Shown: positions 34,845 through 46,914, numbered from the stretch's first letter. The stretch: DNA of 64,000 nt from Artemia franciscana (GCF_032884065.1 NW_027063627.1:1-64000); one strand, 5' to 3'. Translations and numbers: made by a program. The notes: generated by a model not told the origin, from the sequence alone.

Positions 34845-35240
34845 GATTATAAAGAACCATTAAAACCAAAACAAGTCCCTCAAGATTATACCACCCGTAC
34901 CTGTAAATATTGGACCATGATCAAGATTTTTATAACCGGCACCTACCCACTTGAGTTACGGACTGTATAAAGTCTTATTAACAACAAAAGAAATCATGAT
35001 TTGGCGGGCCCCTGAAGGTTTTTCCCTATATGCTTTGTTTTTTTAAGTAATTAACACCTGCAGGTCTTAGAAAACATTCTTTATTGCGTAATAGACACCT
35101 TGATCTCTTATAAAACGTTCCCTATTACTCACCTTGCACCTGCTTCTTGCCCTAAGGGGGTCGTCACTCCACTTCTTCACCATTAAAGGAAGAAAAGAGT
35201 AGTGGCTATGGCTGTCACAAAAAGCAGAGGGACTTCACTA
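34845..35240. repeat. Interspersed repeat copies (partners of 18,130-18,285 and 19,410-19,680)
   Basis: 34,845-34,990 matches 18,130-18,285 in direct orientation. 34,980-35,240 matches 19,410-19,680 in inverted orientation. In the window's right copy the two blocks are fused, in the left copy they are 1.1 kb apart, so they may be parts of one longer element. Confidence 0.6.
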
Positions 35241-35249
35241 CTACTTTGT

Positions 35250-38200
35250 TCTTCGTAAATACCATTTCTAAATATCTCAGAACAAAAATCTTTGTTCTAA
35301 TATGCAAAACGTTATATATGTTATTTACAAAGTGATATTTTTACTACTATTTAGTGTTCTATTGAAAAATCATGGGTGTTTAAGTGTTTACCGGTTCAAC
35401 AAAAAAAGACAAATCTAGTTTTTCGTAAAAGAAGGAAGAATAGAAGGACACGATTAAAATAGAGGTTATTTGTATGGTCAATCCGTGCGGTAGTCTGTAA
35501 AAGCCATGTGAAGTGGAACAAAACTGTTCATTAAAACAATATAAGCAATAAATTCAAAACTCAATAAAGTTCGATAAATCCAAAAAATGCAATGGAACTT
35601 TGGTCCTTTTATTCGTGAAGTTTCACTAGCAAGACTAGAGGAAAATTCAGAAAAAAAACTCTCAAATATTTACAGGAGATTAAGTAAACATGTAACCTAA
35701 AGTTAAATTTTAATGATATTGATCGAAAATAACATTTGATGTAGAAACAAAATATCATGGAAACATTTTTGTGGCTGTTATTCTGTAATTTTCTGGACAT
35801 TTTAGTTACTCAGATGCCTTTTATACAAAACTTCATTTAGATTTTGCATTGATCATCATTTGCTATAGAAATAAGTTTATTCTGCTACTAGGGTAACTAC
35901 AAATGGCTGTATTTATACATGTAATAAACATGAAGAGAAAAATTAATGTATTCTATTTTATTCTTTTATTTTCGGCTCCCATCACCTCTTTTCTGATTAT
36001 AATGTGGTCCTGACATTTTTTTAACAGATGGACAGGCTGGATGAAGAATATATGTCCTAACTAATGCGTTCACCCAAAAAGACGAATGAGTAATGTTTGT
36101 CCCTTGTGTCAAAAAACAAAATCCAATAGTAAAACAAATTTATTACGTTGGAAAGAGAATAAGATTGAAATAAAGGAAGAAAAAATAATAGTTTCGAGCT
36201 GAGTTTCCAGTGGTGTTAGTTAAGAGACAGGGCTTCGCCCCCCACCCAGCTGTCATAGAATTTCGAGAGAGTTTTTGAGTTTTGCAGTATTGCGAGTTCT
36301 CTTCGTCAGAGGTAAGCCAGACTCCTCCTAAGCCCTTGCAATCGCGGCCTTTCGTGACCAGATATGGCTGTTTGGCAACAATTTCAGGTTGTCATTTTAG
36401 TCTAAAAGGTCGATGTATAACAAAAATACGTTTTCGAAGGCAGCATCCATAAAGTAGACCCTAGGGCAATGGCCCAAAGATATTTAGAATCATGCGTTTT
36501 TTATAGAAGGGTGTGTAGAAACTCTTTGGAGACAGGTAGGCCTGTCATATATGTTCTGTCATAGGCTTGTCGTACAGGTAGGCATGTCATACAAGTCTTT
36601 TGAAAAATTCCATGATTTTCAAAAGACCCTTCGGCACAACTATCCTGACCTCTGCGATTGACCGATAAAAAAAATGAATTTCGTAATTAAAAAGATAATG
36701 ATATACTTTGCTACACTCTATATCACGCAAACGTTTACTAAAAAAAAATTGGGATTCCCTGGTCTTGAATTTTTGTACAACTAAACTAACTGTGCAAATG
36801 TCAAATTCTTGACAAAGGAAGTAGTTGAAAAATCAGAAAAGAAATGCAATTATATTGAAATATTTTAAATTGAACATTGAGAGAAAAATTCTGGTAGTCC
36901 TGTGGTTGACGGATTCTACTCTCGCCTTATCTTTATATCACCCTACAACTTCGATCATAAGGGGTGCTTAAATCACATTGGCGATCACAAAATATTGGAA
37001 AACAGTTGTAACAAACGAAAAAACGAGTTGTTGAGCCCTTTCTAAGATTTTGAAGTTATTGCGGTTAGATAATGTCCATTCCTTGTCTTTATGGTCTGGG
37101 TCCCATCATGACAAACAGTGATATAACATTGAAAGTAGAAAAAGTTATTCAAACGATAAATAATGCAAAAGGCAAAAATTGTTGTTCTTAAGTTATCTCT
37201 GAGGTACCTTCAGTACAATATTAAAACAAATAGAAATTAAATTCATAAAATACAATTTTTCACATGAATTTAAGGAGCAACAAAACTCAAAACAAGCAGA
37301 AATTATCTTGTACACAAGGGACCCTGCCACGCCTTTATTCCCATTCCCTCCTGTTTGCTAATGTTTGATTTTTTTCAGTCAGTATTTCAAGATGAATACA
37401 CTAATAAAAGAATAGTTTATATGAAGTTCATTCATTTTTATTTTTATTTTTTTACAATGCCTCGAGAATAGAAGGGTTTATTTATTCGTATTGGCATTAG
37501 CCGAAGAGTTTTTAGGGCAAACGTTTTGGAAGGAATTCAAAAAGTGAAACACCTGTAAATACTAAATGGTAAAAATTTTTTACACTGTAAAATACTTTCA
37601 GTTAATTACTAGCTATAATTTATGTAAGGGTTGAAGTCTTCCATCCCTTTTTTCTAAAGTTATGCACATTTTCTTACGTCAGTAAATTTGAAAAGGTAAA
37701 ACTTTAAACTTGACGACTATATGTTTTAAATTAGTAAATAAAAGAGGATTTTGATACCTATTTGTTTATAAAATTTACTTTTTTTAAGTTCGATCTTTAA
37801 GAGCTCTTTAGCTGTTTTTCAAACCCTATTTTTGGGGGCCTGTGCCCTCATCCAACACTGTGCTTGCAGATTAGGTCCCCTTGTCCCATGAAAACTTTAA
37901 TATGTAAATTTTGAAATCAATCGAAACCAAAGTTTTTTCCTAGCGTCTTTGGACTTACTAGCCCCCCCCTCCACCCATGCATAAGAGGATTTTTAGGTCA
38001 TATTTGTCCAAAAAACACTCCACAGAAGTTTTTAGCAAATTGGAAACAAAGTTTTTGGTCGCAATTTTATGGGTTGAGGCCGTCCAAGTTAACAATTTAT
38101 TTCTATATCAGTGTCCCCTAGGCCCAGGATATTTAAAGCAGAAGCTATGTAGAAAAAAAAATTGGCCATTCCAAGATTGAGGGTTAAGTACCTATTCCTA

Positions 38201-38740
38201 AAATTTCATTTTATGCATTAGGGCTACCATTTGACCAATCCAGCCTAATGTCTACGCTTTCCGTAAAAACCAAGAAGGTTAGAGCCTTTTACTTTCTAAC
38301 AACAAGCTAAAAATTGGTGGGCTTAAAGAAAAGAAAAAAGAAATGAAATCAGGATATAACCACACTTGTTAATTCTGCTAAAGGGTAGTCTAAGAAAACA
38401 CTATTTTTCTGTGTGAACAGAAAATGGTTAATTTTTTTTTTATTCTTAAGTACTTTGCTCGCTTGTAAAGTTTGGGGAAGTAAGAATTCAAACAGGTATT
38501 TAACAATTTTAACAAAATAAGAGATGACACACAATTTTTTTTTATAAATAACGTTCTAAAATGAAAGAAAATAACACAATCAACACAGTATAATTTGTGT
38601 TACCGAAGTCAAACAAATTCGACAAAAATAAGACAATGTGAACCATCTACTTGAGAAAGAAGAAAGAAAAGTCATAAAAAAACATATTTAAATTCATATA
38701 ATTTATAAAAATGGCGTCGGAGCCGCGTGCGAAAGAATAT
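35250..38740. other. Intronic DNA, no recognisable feature
   Basis: AT-rich sequence with only short, low-quality open frames. I found no terminal repeats, reverse transcriptase motifs or tandem arrays. Confidence 0.55.
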
Positions 38741-38756
38741 TTTATAAGCCTGATCA

Positions 38757-39735
38757 AACAGTTCATGGTAACGAACTGTGAGTAAGGAGCTACGCGGCTC
38801 ACTGGTAACCGAAACTCTAAAAAACACAATTTTGATATCAACAGATGTATGAAAAGAATTGGCTTATTATTCTGATAGGCTGACTCATCGAAAGTTACGA
38901 GCCTGAGCAAATTGGGGGAGGGGTATTTCGCACTTGGGGTGGATTTACTTGGGAAAAATTTTTTGAGTAATTGGAAATTCCCGAGGTTGAATTCTCCAGG
39001 AGAAATGTCACACTGGGGGGACTTGACAGAATTCCTATACGAAATTCTTTTTATTTGTCTTACTTTCTCTTTTGTTTACTTAATTTTGCACGTGGAGATG
39101 TTTCGGGGGAATCGTCCGTGGAAAATTTTCAGCGTGTTTGTATTTTTGGGAAATAAGTTCCACGGAAGGGGGAATTTCGGTGTAATCGGAAAAACGATTA
39201 AAGCTTAAAGTCTTTCTCAAATGAAAGTATACTAAGAAGAATTTTTAAGTCTGAATCTTCCGCCAAAATTTTACGGGGGGAGGAGGGAGGGTATATTACG
39301 TGGTAGGAACTGTCCAAGGGGGGGTCTCAAGACGGGAGATAGTTTTTCATGGAGGATGAGCCAGAATTACTGGCATTATTTGAAGAACGATTAGACCTTA
39401 AATAAAAAAACAGGTTTTTTCAACCGAAAGTAAGGAGCAATATTAAAGCTCAAAACGAACAGAAATTTACCGTATATGAAGAAGTTGCCCCCTCCTCAAT
39501 ACCTTACTCCTTATGCTAAATTTTGACTGTTTGTTCCAGTTTTTAAGAACGATTCCTGAAACACAAAGCCCGTTTAATTAGAATACGAAGCTTTTTTAAA
39601 AGGTTAAAAACTTAACCGTGAAGAACAAGGTATCTAGGAGATGGCAACCCATTCGTATACGGAATAATTTCAATTTTAGATTTGATGTTGATCCCTACTT
39701 TCAATTGAAAAAACTTTTTTATTATTTAATCGCTA
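38757..39735 (+). repeat. Foldback-type interspersed repeat, copy F2
   Basis: Starts with the palindrome CAGTTCATGGTAACGAACTG, then AGTAAGGAGC. It ends with GTAAGGAGCAATATTAAAGC (39,430) and the reverse-complement-type tail TTGATCCCTACTTTCAATTG (to about 39,735). Related to F1 with internal deletions. Confidence 0.75.
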
Positions 39736-39742
39736 ATCCAAG

Positions 39743-40015
39743 ATGGGATTTAGCTCCCAATTGTTGGTAGAACACGATAACAACAAAGGAAAAGATCTTG
39801 AAGACAACGCGCAAGACCTTCTAAACTTCTCTTGTATTTTTTGTCTAATATTGATGTTTTGCTTTATGGGAATGTTCTTACTGTTAGCTGGGTCATATAG
39901 ATCTGAGCCAGGACAAACAGAGAAGTTTAGAATACCTTGTGTATCCTATGTGATAACTATTATTTCATTTTATCAGATCCTACTAACACTTTTGAATAGA
40001 GTCTACAGACACTAG
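39743..40015 (+). CDS. Small two-helix membrane-protein-like ORF, unidentified
   Basis: 90 codons from ATG. An acidic N-terminus is followed by a strongly hydrophobic segment (about residues 30-50: FSCIFCLILMFCFMGMFLLL), a polar loop with YRSEPGQTEKFRIPC, and a second hydrophobic segment (about 68-84: YVITIISFYQILLTLL). A polyadenylation-type AATAAA lies at about 40,334. It begins right after foldback repeat F2. AT-rich DNA throws up hydrophobic frames by chance, so this may not be a gene. No homologue recognised. Confidence 0.25.
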   Translation: MGFSSQLLVEHDNNKGKDLEDNAQDLLNFSCIFCLILMFCFMGMFLLLAGSYRSEPGQTEKFRIPCVSYVITIISFYQILLTLLNRVYRH

Positions 40016-40833
40016 TAGCCTAATCAGGATTATACACGGTCCTTGTTTTTCTAAAAGGATTGTGGAGGTTGAGATGTCTGAATTCAACATTTTTTATCCC
40101 TATGTTCTTTTTTGAGCAAATATTTTCAGTTTTTGTTATTTTCTTTATTTTGCTTAATACTGTTAACCCAGATTACGCTGTCTTAGGATTGTTCTCAAGG
40201 ATCACTTATTGTTCTTACTATGAATGATTTAATTTGGCTATTAAAGAGTTATTACGCCTTACTTTGGCTTACTGGTTTCTTATATACTGTAAAAAAAAAG
40301 CAAATGGAAAACTTGCAAAGTTCATTTTGTGATAAATAAACTTATTCTACTGATTCTTGTATATTGGTCAGACCTTTGCGTATAATTTAGTTGTAGACCA
40401 AAGTGAAAGAAAAACAAATTAATTAAGGAATTCTTGATCATTTAAAATGAGAACTAGTTTTTAAAAAGTTTGCGCGCCGGTAACTTTTTACCCCTAGGTT
40501 TTAGGATGTTCCATGCCCGTGCTACATCATAGTCGTTTCTATCGATAAAAAAAGGCAAATATCAAGAAAGACAAGGCAGTTTTCTTGATTTTAGCAGCAC
40601 GTTTGTAATTAAAAAGCAAAAAATTACAATTGCAAGAAATTAATTTAAAGAGTTTGCACCAGCTGTAATTTGTGTCCATTTGTTTTCTACTAAAATTAAG
40701 TCTTCTTAACCTTTGTCAAATTCCTCTCATAGATAGAAGAGCCGCTGTTCTAAATTTGTATCTTTTCTAGTTTTAAAAAGTATTTCTTAAACCTTGACTC
40801 TCATTGGTCAGTCAAGAAATTTATGCATGAAGG

Positions 40834-41295
40834 TTGAACAATGTTCAACTCGAAAAATTACGAAAGGCGAACATAATTAGTGCTGTATTCGTGCGTAATT
40901 TTGATTTTATCGACAAGTGTATCGACAAGTGTGACTATAATATGGCCCGTGCATCGTTTATCGACGAAGACACGGTCGATACTAAGAAGGATCTTTTGCA
41001 AATGAAAGAACAAGTCAATCAATGCAGTTGAAAATCCTTAATCAAGTAAGTTCGAAAAAAATAGTAGTTGCAGACCGAGATAAAAGACATTATCTTACTT
41101 TTTTGGAAACTAACGTTTTGGATTAGGTATTCTAGGAAAGCAAACTATAAGATAGCTTGTAAGTATTTTATAAAGCAAGCTTTGGAATGCACTCTCATGA
41201 TAGAGTCTGATATTTGCTATCATAAAATAACCGATTTATGTCATCTTATAGATGGTGAATCATTCATAGAGATTGATAGCACACATTTTCCGTGA
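40834..41295 (+). other. Coding-like stretch with two consecutive frames, unidentified
   Basis: First frame 40,834-41,031 (65 codons, LRKANIISAVFVRNFDFIDK, then YNMARASFIDED). Second frame in the following segment to a stop at 41,293 (KIACKYFIKQALECTLMIES, then ICYHKITDLCHLIDGESF). Composition is polar and balanced, unlike translated AT-rich noise, and the two are separated by only about 40 bp, suggesting one frameshifted gene or two exons. No domain recognised. Confidence 0.3.
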
Positions 41296-42079
41296 AATAG
41301 TTTTTGAGTGAAGTATATTCCCTGTATTTAAGAACAAAAATGTAAATGAAAATGTAAAAAAAAAAAAACTGTAATCTCTATATATTAGTTTTTTCTTAGA
41401 GTGATTAATTTTTAAAAAGTGAAACTTTTTCTGACGAAAGTAAAGAGCAAAGTCGAACTTTAAAATCAAAAAAATAACAGTTTCGCGGCTTACGCAACAT
41501 GCTTTCCCTGTATTTTTAGAATTCAGAAAAACTAGTGCTTTACTGAAAACATAAAACTGACGCAAAAAGAGAGAAACAGAAACTGGGAAATCCTTAGGTT
41601 GGCTGCAGAAAATAAAACAGTAATTCATTCAGCTCTCAGTAATCTTTTAATGGACACGAAATCAATAAATTTTACGACAAATTGAATCGCTGAAACAGTC
41701 GAGAAAACGCATTTTTTGTAAAGTACTACATTTTCAGAATTCTATAAATATAGGGGTATATTTCTATGCAGTTTGTATAAACAGTTTTTAAAAACTATTT
41801 TGCATATACCTCGACTAAGTTTAAAAGTTTTTAGTTTCAATTTCTCTATTTACTTTCACCAGAAAAAATTATTTGGTAATTTTTTTGAATGTTGTTTAGG
41901 TTTTATGACCATTGACAATAAACCTTGTAAATTTTTTTTTCCAACTTAGGTAAAGAAATTAATGGAAATTATATTATTTTTTGCTAAAATTTTTTGCTTC
42001 TAAACCTTGCCTTAAAGTTCTGGGATTTGTCACAAAAACAGTCATCGGAGAATTTATTTTTATTATTTTTGAAGAGTTG

Positions 42080-42082
<3 letters not shown>

Positions 42083-42164
<82 letters not shown>
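42083..42164 (+). repeat. Poly-A tract of 82 nt
   Basis: Uninterrupted A run. It may be the tail of a retroposed sequence inserted on the plus strand, but I see no clear upstream AATAAA within 30 bp and no obvious target-site duplication. Confidence 0.95.
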
Positions 42165-42166
<2 letters not shown>

Positions 42167-42380
42167 CAATCGCCTATGAAATTATTAAAGGAATTTGTGA
42201 CGTTTACTTAAAATAATTTTCACAAAAAAACTGTGTTTTCGTTATTTTTGCTTCTTTGGCTTTAATATTTTAAGAGTACTGGTCATAGAAAATGATACGG
42301 CGACGATGGAAAGATATTAAATCTTTCAAAAAACTGTTCAAATACCAGACCTGTAGCCCCTATACTAGAGCGTCTTTCGA

Positions 42381-42386
42381 GGCGTG

Positions 42387-42418
<32 letters not shown>

Positions 42419-42825
42419 TAATGTCCATTTGAGTATAAGTACACAACTACCGATTATTTCAATAAAGCAAATTTATTTTCAGAAAGTACGCACTTTACTC
42501 TATTTAACGGCATAGTTGCCAAGTTCGTTCAAACACTTATTCTAGCTGTCACATAATTTTAAAATAACTTCTTCATATAAACTAGCCCTCTGCTTCGATA
42601 ACCATTAATTCACTGCCGTTTTTACTTCGTCGTCCTCATTGTAAAGGTTGCCGCTGAGGTGTTGCTTCAAGTTAGTTGAGAGGCGTGACAGGTGTTTCAA
42701 AGAACTTGCCAACCATGCCAAAAAACAGAGTAAAGTATGTACTTTCTGAAAATATTTTTTTAAATAATCTGTTGTTGTGTGCTTATGTTCAAACTGAGCT
42801 TACTTAAAAAACAGGCCACGTAGAA
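42381..42825 (-). mobile_element. Mariner-derived MITE with long terminal inverted repeats
   Basis: Left TIR 42,381-42,501 and right TIR 42,726-42,825 match as inverted copies over roughly 100 bp. The best block, TCAGAAAGTACGCACTTTAC (42,479) versus its partner ending at 42,748, has 21 of 23 bases paired. Between them the minus strand encodes the last part of a mariner transposase (HLSRLSTNLKQHLSGNLYNE, then DDEVKTAVN and KCLNELGNYAVK before a stop near 42,504), with one or two nonsense changes. The catalytic domain has been deleted. A poly-T run (42,388-42,415) expands the left TIR. Confidence 0.72.
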
Positions 42826-42944
42826 AAAAAGGTTGTTTTATATAAAGTTTCGTTCTTCAAATCACGGTTTAATTGCATGATGAAAATTTAAGGCAATAAG
42901 ATAAACATGCTTTACACGAAGTTCAAACTGATGCTGATTGAAAT

Positions 42945-44120
42945 TAAATAAAAAAACGTTTTTTCAACTTAAAGTAAGAACAAAATTAAAAGTTAAAATG
43001 AAAAGAAATTATTGCGTATTGAGGGGGTTCGCCCCTTCGTCAATACATCGCTACTTACGCTGAAGTTTCAATTTTGTTCCAATTCTTTAAGACTGACCCC
43101 TGAACCTCCAAGGCTGTTTTATTAGAATAAATAGCTTTTTCGTAAATACTAAAAAAATTTAGTGTAAAGAGCAAAGTATTGACGAGGGGGTGAACCCCGT
43201 CACACACGTAATAATTTTTGTTCGTTTACGTCTTAATGTTGCTCCTTGCTTTCGGTTGAAAATTTTTTTTCTATTTAATTTCTGATCATTTTTTAACTAA
43301 TACTGGGAAATCCGGCACCCCTTCAAGGAAAATTCCTTTCCCCCATGAACAATTCCTCCATGAACAAATCCTCCCATGTAACCTATCCTCCTGACCCCCC
43401 CTATCACCATATAAAATCCCCCCTGAAAACGTCTGTATACTTCCCGATCACCAATACTATATGTAAGCAATTGACGAAGTACATAACTTGCAGCTCTCCC
43501 CCCGGGGACTGCGGGAGATTAAGTCATCCTCAGAGACATAGTTATTAGATTTTCTTACAATGCTGAACAAAATGGATATCTAAAAATTGTGATCCGGTGA
43601 TTTTGGGAAAAATTAGCGTTGGAGGGGGCCTAGTTACCCTGTTACTTTTCATTCAATTAAAACGGGCACTAGAACTGTTAATATCCATTCGAATGAGCCC
43701 TCTCGCGATATCCTAGGACCACTGGGTCGATACAATCAACCCTGGATAAAAAAAACAAGAAAGAAAAATAAAAAGAAACACGCATCCGTGATCTTTCTTC
43801 TGGTAAAAAACACAAAATCCTCATTTTGCAGATCTGTGCTTGAAACCTCTACAATAGAGACCTCTGATATGTTGAATCTAATGGTGTAACTGTCACTAAG
43901 ATGTTATGACTTTTAGGAGTTGTGTATCCCTTTTTTTGAAAATAAGGCAAATATTTTTTGAGGCTCATAACTTTTGATGGGTAAGGCTAAACTTGATGAA
44001 ACTTATATATTTGAAATCAGCATAAATTTTGATTCTTTTGATATTTCTATAGGTATCGAAATTCTGTGTGTTAGAGTTTCGGTTACTATTGTGCCGGGTC
44101 GCTTGAAACTCCTTACTTCT
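42945..44120 (-). repeat. Foldback-type interspersed repeat, copy F3
   Basis: Minus-orientation copy of the F1 family. Shared blocks in reverse order include TTGCTCCTTGCTTTCGGTTG, CAAAGTATTGACGAGGGGGT, TTGGAGGGGGCCTAGTTACC-type text and CTCATAACTTTTGATGGGTA. The palindromic end is degraded (about 44,095-44,120: GTGCCGGGTCGCTTGAAACT). The inner end is at about 42,945-43,220, with opposed arms as in F1. Confidence 0.7.
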
Positions 44121-44129
44121 AAAAAACTC

Positions 44130-45740
44130 ACCAGACACTTAAGCACTGCCTTTTTAAATATTACAGAGAACACAGACAGAAGAGAGATGTAGTTCTATAG
44201 ATCCTTTAGGCCTGTTGTTCTCAGGGTCACAATCACCTCCTTAAAAGACAGCTAACACTCCTGTTAGCTTGAAACGCTGAGGGAATATTCCCAGTTGAAG
44301 TGACTGATTAATCAAGTTGCAAAAAGAGGTAATAATTGACAGATTGATATCTTTTTTAATTTAGCAGGAATTTGGTCAAAACATTGTGAAGAATTCTTTA
44401 AAGATTAAACAGCTATCGCAAGTTCTTGCGCCTTAATTTCTTCAAGAACCATTTAATTTGAGCTTGGGGGCCCAACTGCTTTCAAGATTATAATGCTCAA
44501 GTAGAAGATATACTATTAGTGGATTTTTCCTACCTCTGCAAAAAAAAACTCTGTCACCTGATGCCGCACCTGGCCTTTTCCGTGAACGGTTGATCGTCCA
44601 CCATAACAGACTTCAGAGAAATGATGAAAATACGTTGTCAGTTATTTTTACTAATTGGTTTAAAATTCGTGTTAATATCAAAACTTCAAAAAAGAAAAGT
44701 CACAAAAGCAATTTTATTTCTGGAAAACAATGTAAGCTCTAATTCTTAGAAACTAAGATCAGCCTATTTGCGCTGGAAAAAAATTCTATCATGTCTGGAA
44801 ATAAAGTTAACTCAAGGATATAAAAGAGATCTATGCGCAATGACAACTTTAGAAATTATATCATAGTGGTCCAATTCAATTTTGGAATGCATTGTGCATA
44901 GAGTGTATGTCCTCTTACTTACTTTTCATGGCATTAAACTCTAAAATAAAAAAAAAAACATCACAATAAAAATAAATTGAAAGGTCGGATATAGTATTAT
45001 TCCCTAAAATTTATGAGAAAAATGAAAACTTTGCTGGGATTCTCGAAGAGAAAATATGAAATTACTTTAGCATTGAAAGTTATATGATTTTTTAAAGGGA
45101 ATCTTCAAAGCTACGACATTTTATTTAGGCAATTTGCTGGGAATTTGCAAAGTATAAACTTTAAAATATAAGAAGTCACAGACAAGGTTTATTTTTTTTT
45201 TAAACAATCCAAAAAATCAGAATTTGGCATTCAAGATCAATTTTTCCAGAATTTTTCCAAGAAATTTCGAAGAGATACGGAATTTAGTTCTCTAGTTCTC
45301 AGATAAATAATTTATTCTTCTGCTGGAGTGAGACACGAAATTGTTATGAAAAAGTATACTTTCCCATCTAGGACCTTTTTTTTATAGCTCTGACACCATG
45401 TACATAAGGTAAAAGAAAATGTTTTGCCTTGAAAACTACCGGAAGATATACAAACTTTTCACTGGAACTACTCTGACCCGTTCGACGATTCTATACCAAG
45501 TAAAACTTTTGAGTTTGAGTTTCATGTAAAACTTTTGAGTTTGAGTTTCATGTTGGATCTCTAGATGGCTGATCACGAAAAAAAAAGAAAAAAAAGGCTG
45601 CAAGTTCATTAGTGTTGATCCCTGCCAGAAAGAGTAGTAGCAGGCCCCTATCTTCTCTTGGAAATCTCAAGGAAATCACAATAATTTTGTCACCAATAGC
45701 TAATACTGTTGGCTGTTGGTATAAGACGTTAAATTTTCAT
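44130..45740. other. Intronic DNA with one 26-bp tandem duplication
   Basis: No genes or elements recognised. A direct duplication of a 26-bp unit, GTAAAACTTTTGAGTTTGAG followed by TTTCAT, lies at about 45,499-45,552. Confidence 0.5.
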
Positions 45741-45749
45741 AAGGTTGAA

Positions 45750-45790
45750 ATTAATCCCTAGGCTATTAGCCCTATAGCCTAGGGATTAAT
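45750..45790. repeat. Perfect 17-bp inverted repeat (7-bp loop)
   Basis: ATTAATCCCTAGGCTAT (45,750-45,766) and ATAGCCTAGGGATTAAT (45,774-45,790). The stem extends about five further pairs with one mismatch. It lies about 100 bp upstream of the dpr-like exon acceptor. Confidence 0.9.
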
Positions 45791-45892
45791 CTCAATCTTT
45801 TAAAGTCTTATGGATTGCTTTTTCGGATTCGTAGAACACAGACCAAACTTACATTGACAGAGCTTAATATAAATTTTTAATTTTTATTTCAG

Positions 45893-46112
45893 AGTCCTAT
45901 TGCGCAGCAATTTGTTTTTTGGTACCATAATTCAAGAATAGTTAATAATGACCCTTCAAGGGAAGGAGTATCTACTTCATTACGAACAACTCATGATGAA
46001 ATGACCGAGTCAGTCCTATCAATTGAAAGAGCCAGAATAGCTGACTCGGGAAATTATACTTGTAAAGCCTCGAACGCTGATCCAGTGTCAGTAACTGTTT
46101 TTGTATCACAAG
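45893..46112 (+). CDS. dpr-like immunoglobulin protein, internal exon (rest of Ig domain 2)
   Basis: A 220-bp exon, acceptor TTTTTATTTCAG (AG 45,891-45,892), donor GTATTT at 46,113, entering in phase 0 and leaving in phase 1. Translation starts SPIAQQFVFWYHNSRIVN, with the Ig core Trp at residue 10. It ends ESVLSIERARIADSGNYTCK, with the second disulfide Cys at residue 57 and an N-glycosylation site NYT at 54-56, then ASNADPVSVTVFVSQ. The phrases FWYHN, DSGNYTC and SNADP are hallmarks of the dpr family's second Ig domain. It pairs with the exon at 18,624-18,758. The downstream C-terminal exon is not seen, presumably beyond the window. Extracellular, neuronal recognition role inferred from family. 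Confidence 0.93.
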
Positions 46113-46249
46113 GTATTTATAAACAAATATTTTAATCTTTATTCAGCTATACATTTATATATAATTTATAATCCTTATATTCCGTACCACTTTTTGAAAG
46201 CTAAATCCCTCGTCATTGTGATTAACTCCAACAGGCTTCAACCAGGACT

Positions 46250-46304
46250 TTCAACGAAGTTCAACCAGGACTCCTGATTGAAGTCCTGGTTGAACTTCGT
46301 TGAA
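46250..46304. repeat. Perfect 23-bp inverted repeat (9-bp loop)
   Basis: The left arm TTCAACGAAGTTCAACCAGG+ACT (46,250-46,272) and its exact reverse complement (46,282-46,304) lie about 140 bp past the dpr-like exon. The loop is CCTGATTGA. In RNA it would form a stable stem near the splice donor. Confidence 0.95.
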
Positions 46305-46914
46305 GTAAGGATGCGTTATTTACTTACGTCAATAATCATGAAAATAGTTGAATATTTACGCGCAAATTCTGAAAGATGCTGGTAAAAACATACTCGTCGA
46401 ACTCCTTTTCTGTATGACAATGTTACATATCTCGTGGGACAGTTAAAGGAGGTAAAAACTACTTTTTGAGGCTTTAACCCCCACCCAAAACCAAATACAA
46501 GACTCCTGAAGCTAATATTTGATGTACAACTATGCAGTACCACGCATAAATTAATGAAATTCTTAATGAATTAATTCGGCTAAAAAATTAATAAATGAAA
46601 TTTAAGAAATAGATTTCTTCAGTAGTAACCGTAGACTGCAAACACGTTTATTGATAGTTGCACTGTCCCATATTGTCTAAAACAGTAAGGCTCTATACAT
46701 GGTTTTCGATAGTTCTAAATCAATTGGTCATATCAGAATTTTCACTTCTTAGTGTCTTGGCCCTATTTGGGCCAAACAGTAGCTTTGTGCCCCCGAATGG
46801 CACAAATTCGCTTTTGTGCTGTGGTAAGACCTTCTTTTCTAACTTAAGAGGACTGAAATTTTCATCTTCGATTTACATGAGCCCTTATCTGTCATTCAAC
46901 GACATCTGATGGAA

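Larger units (their letters stand above)
18759..45892 (+). other. Giant intron (about 27.1 kb) of the dpr-like gene
   Basis: Lies between the two matching dpr-like exons; phase 0, GTAAGT donor, ACAG-type acceptor (TTTTTATTTCAG). It contains most of the transposon and viral fossils described below, plus a possible nested promoter. An unseen small or alternative exon inside cannot be excluded. Confidence 0.8.

Noticed and set aside
36200..38250. Short open frames in the intron
   Set aside because: Length and composition expected by chance in AT-rich DNA; no motif or repeat support.
41981..42211. Poly-Lys and poly-Phe frames
   Set aside because: Homopolymer A tract of 82 nt.
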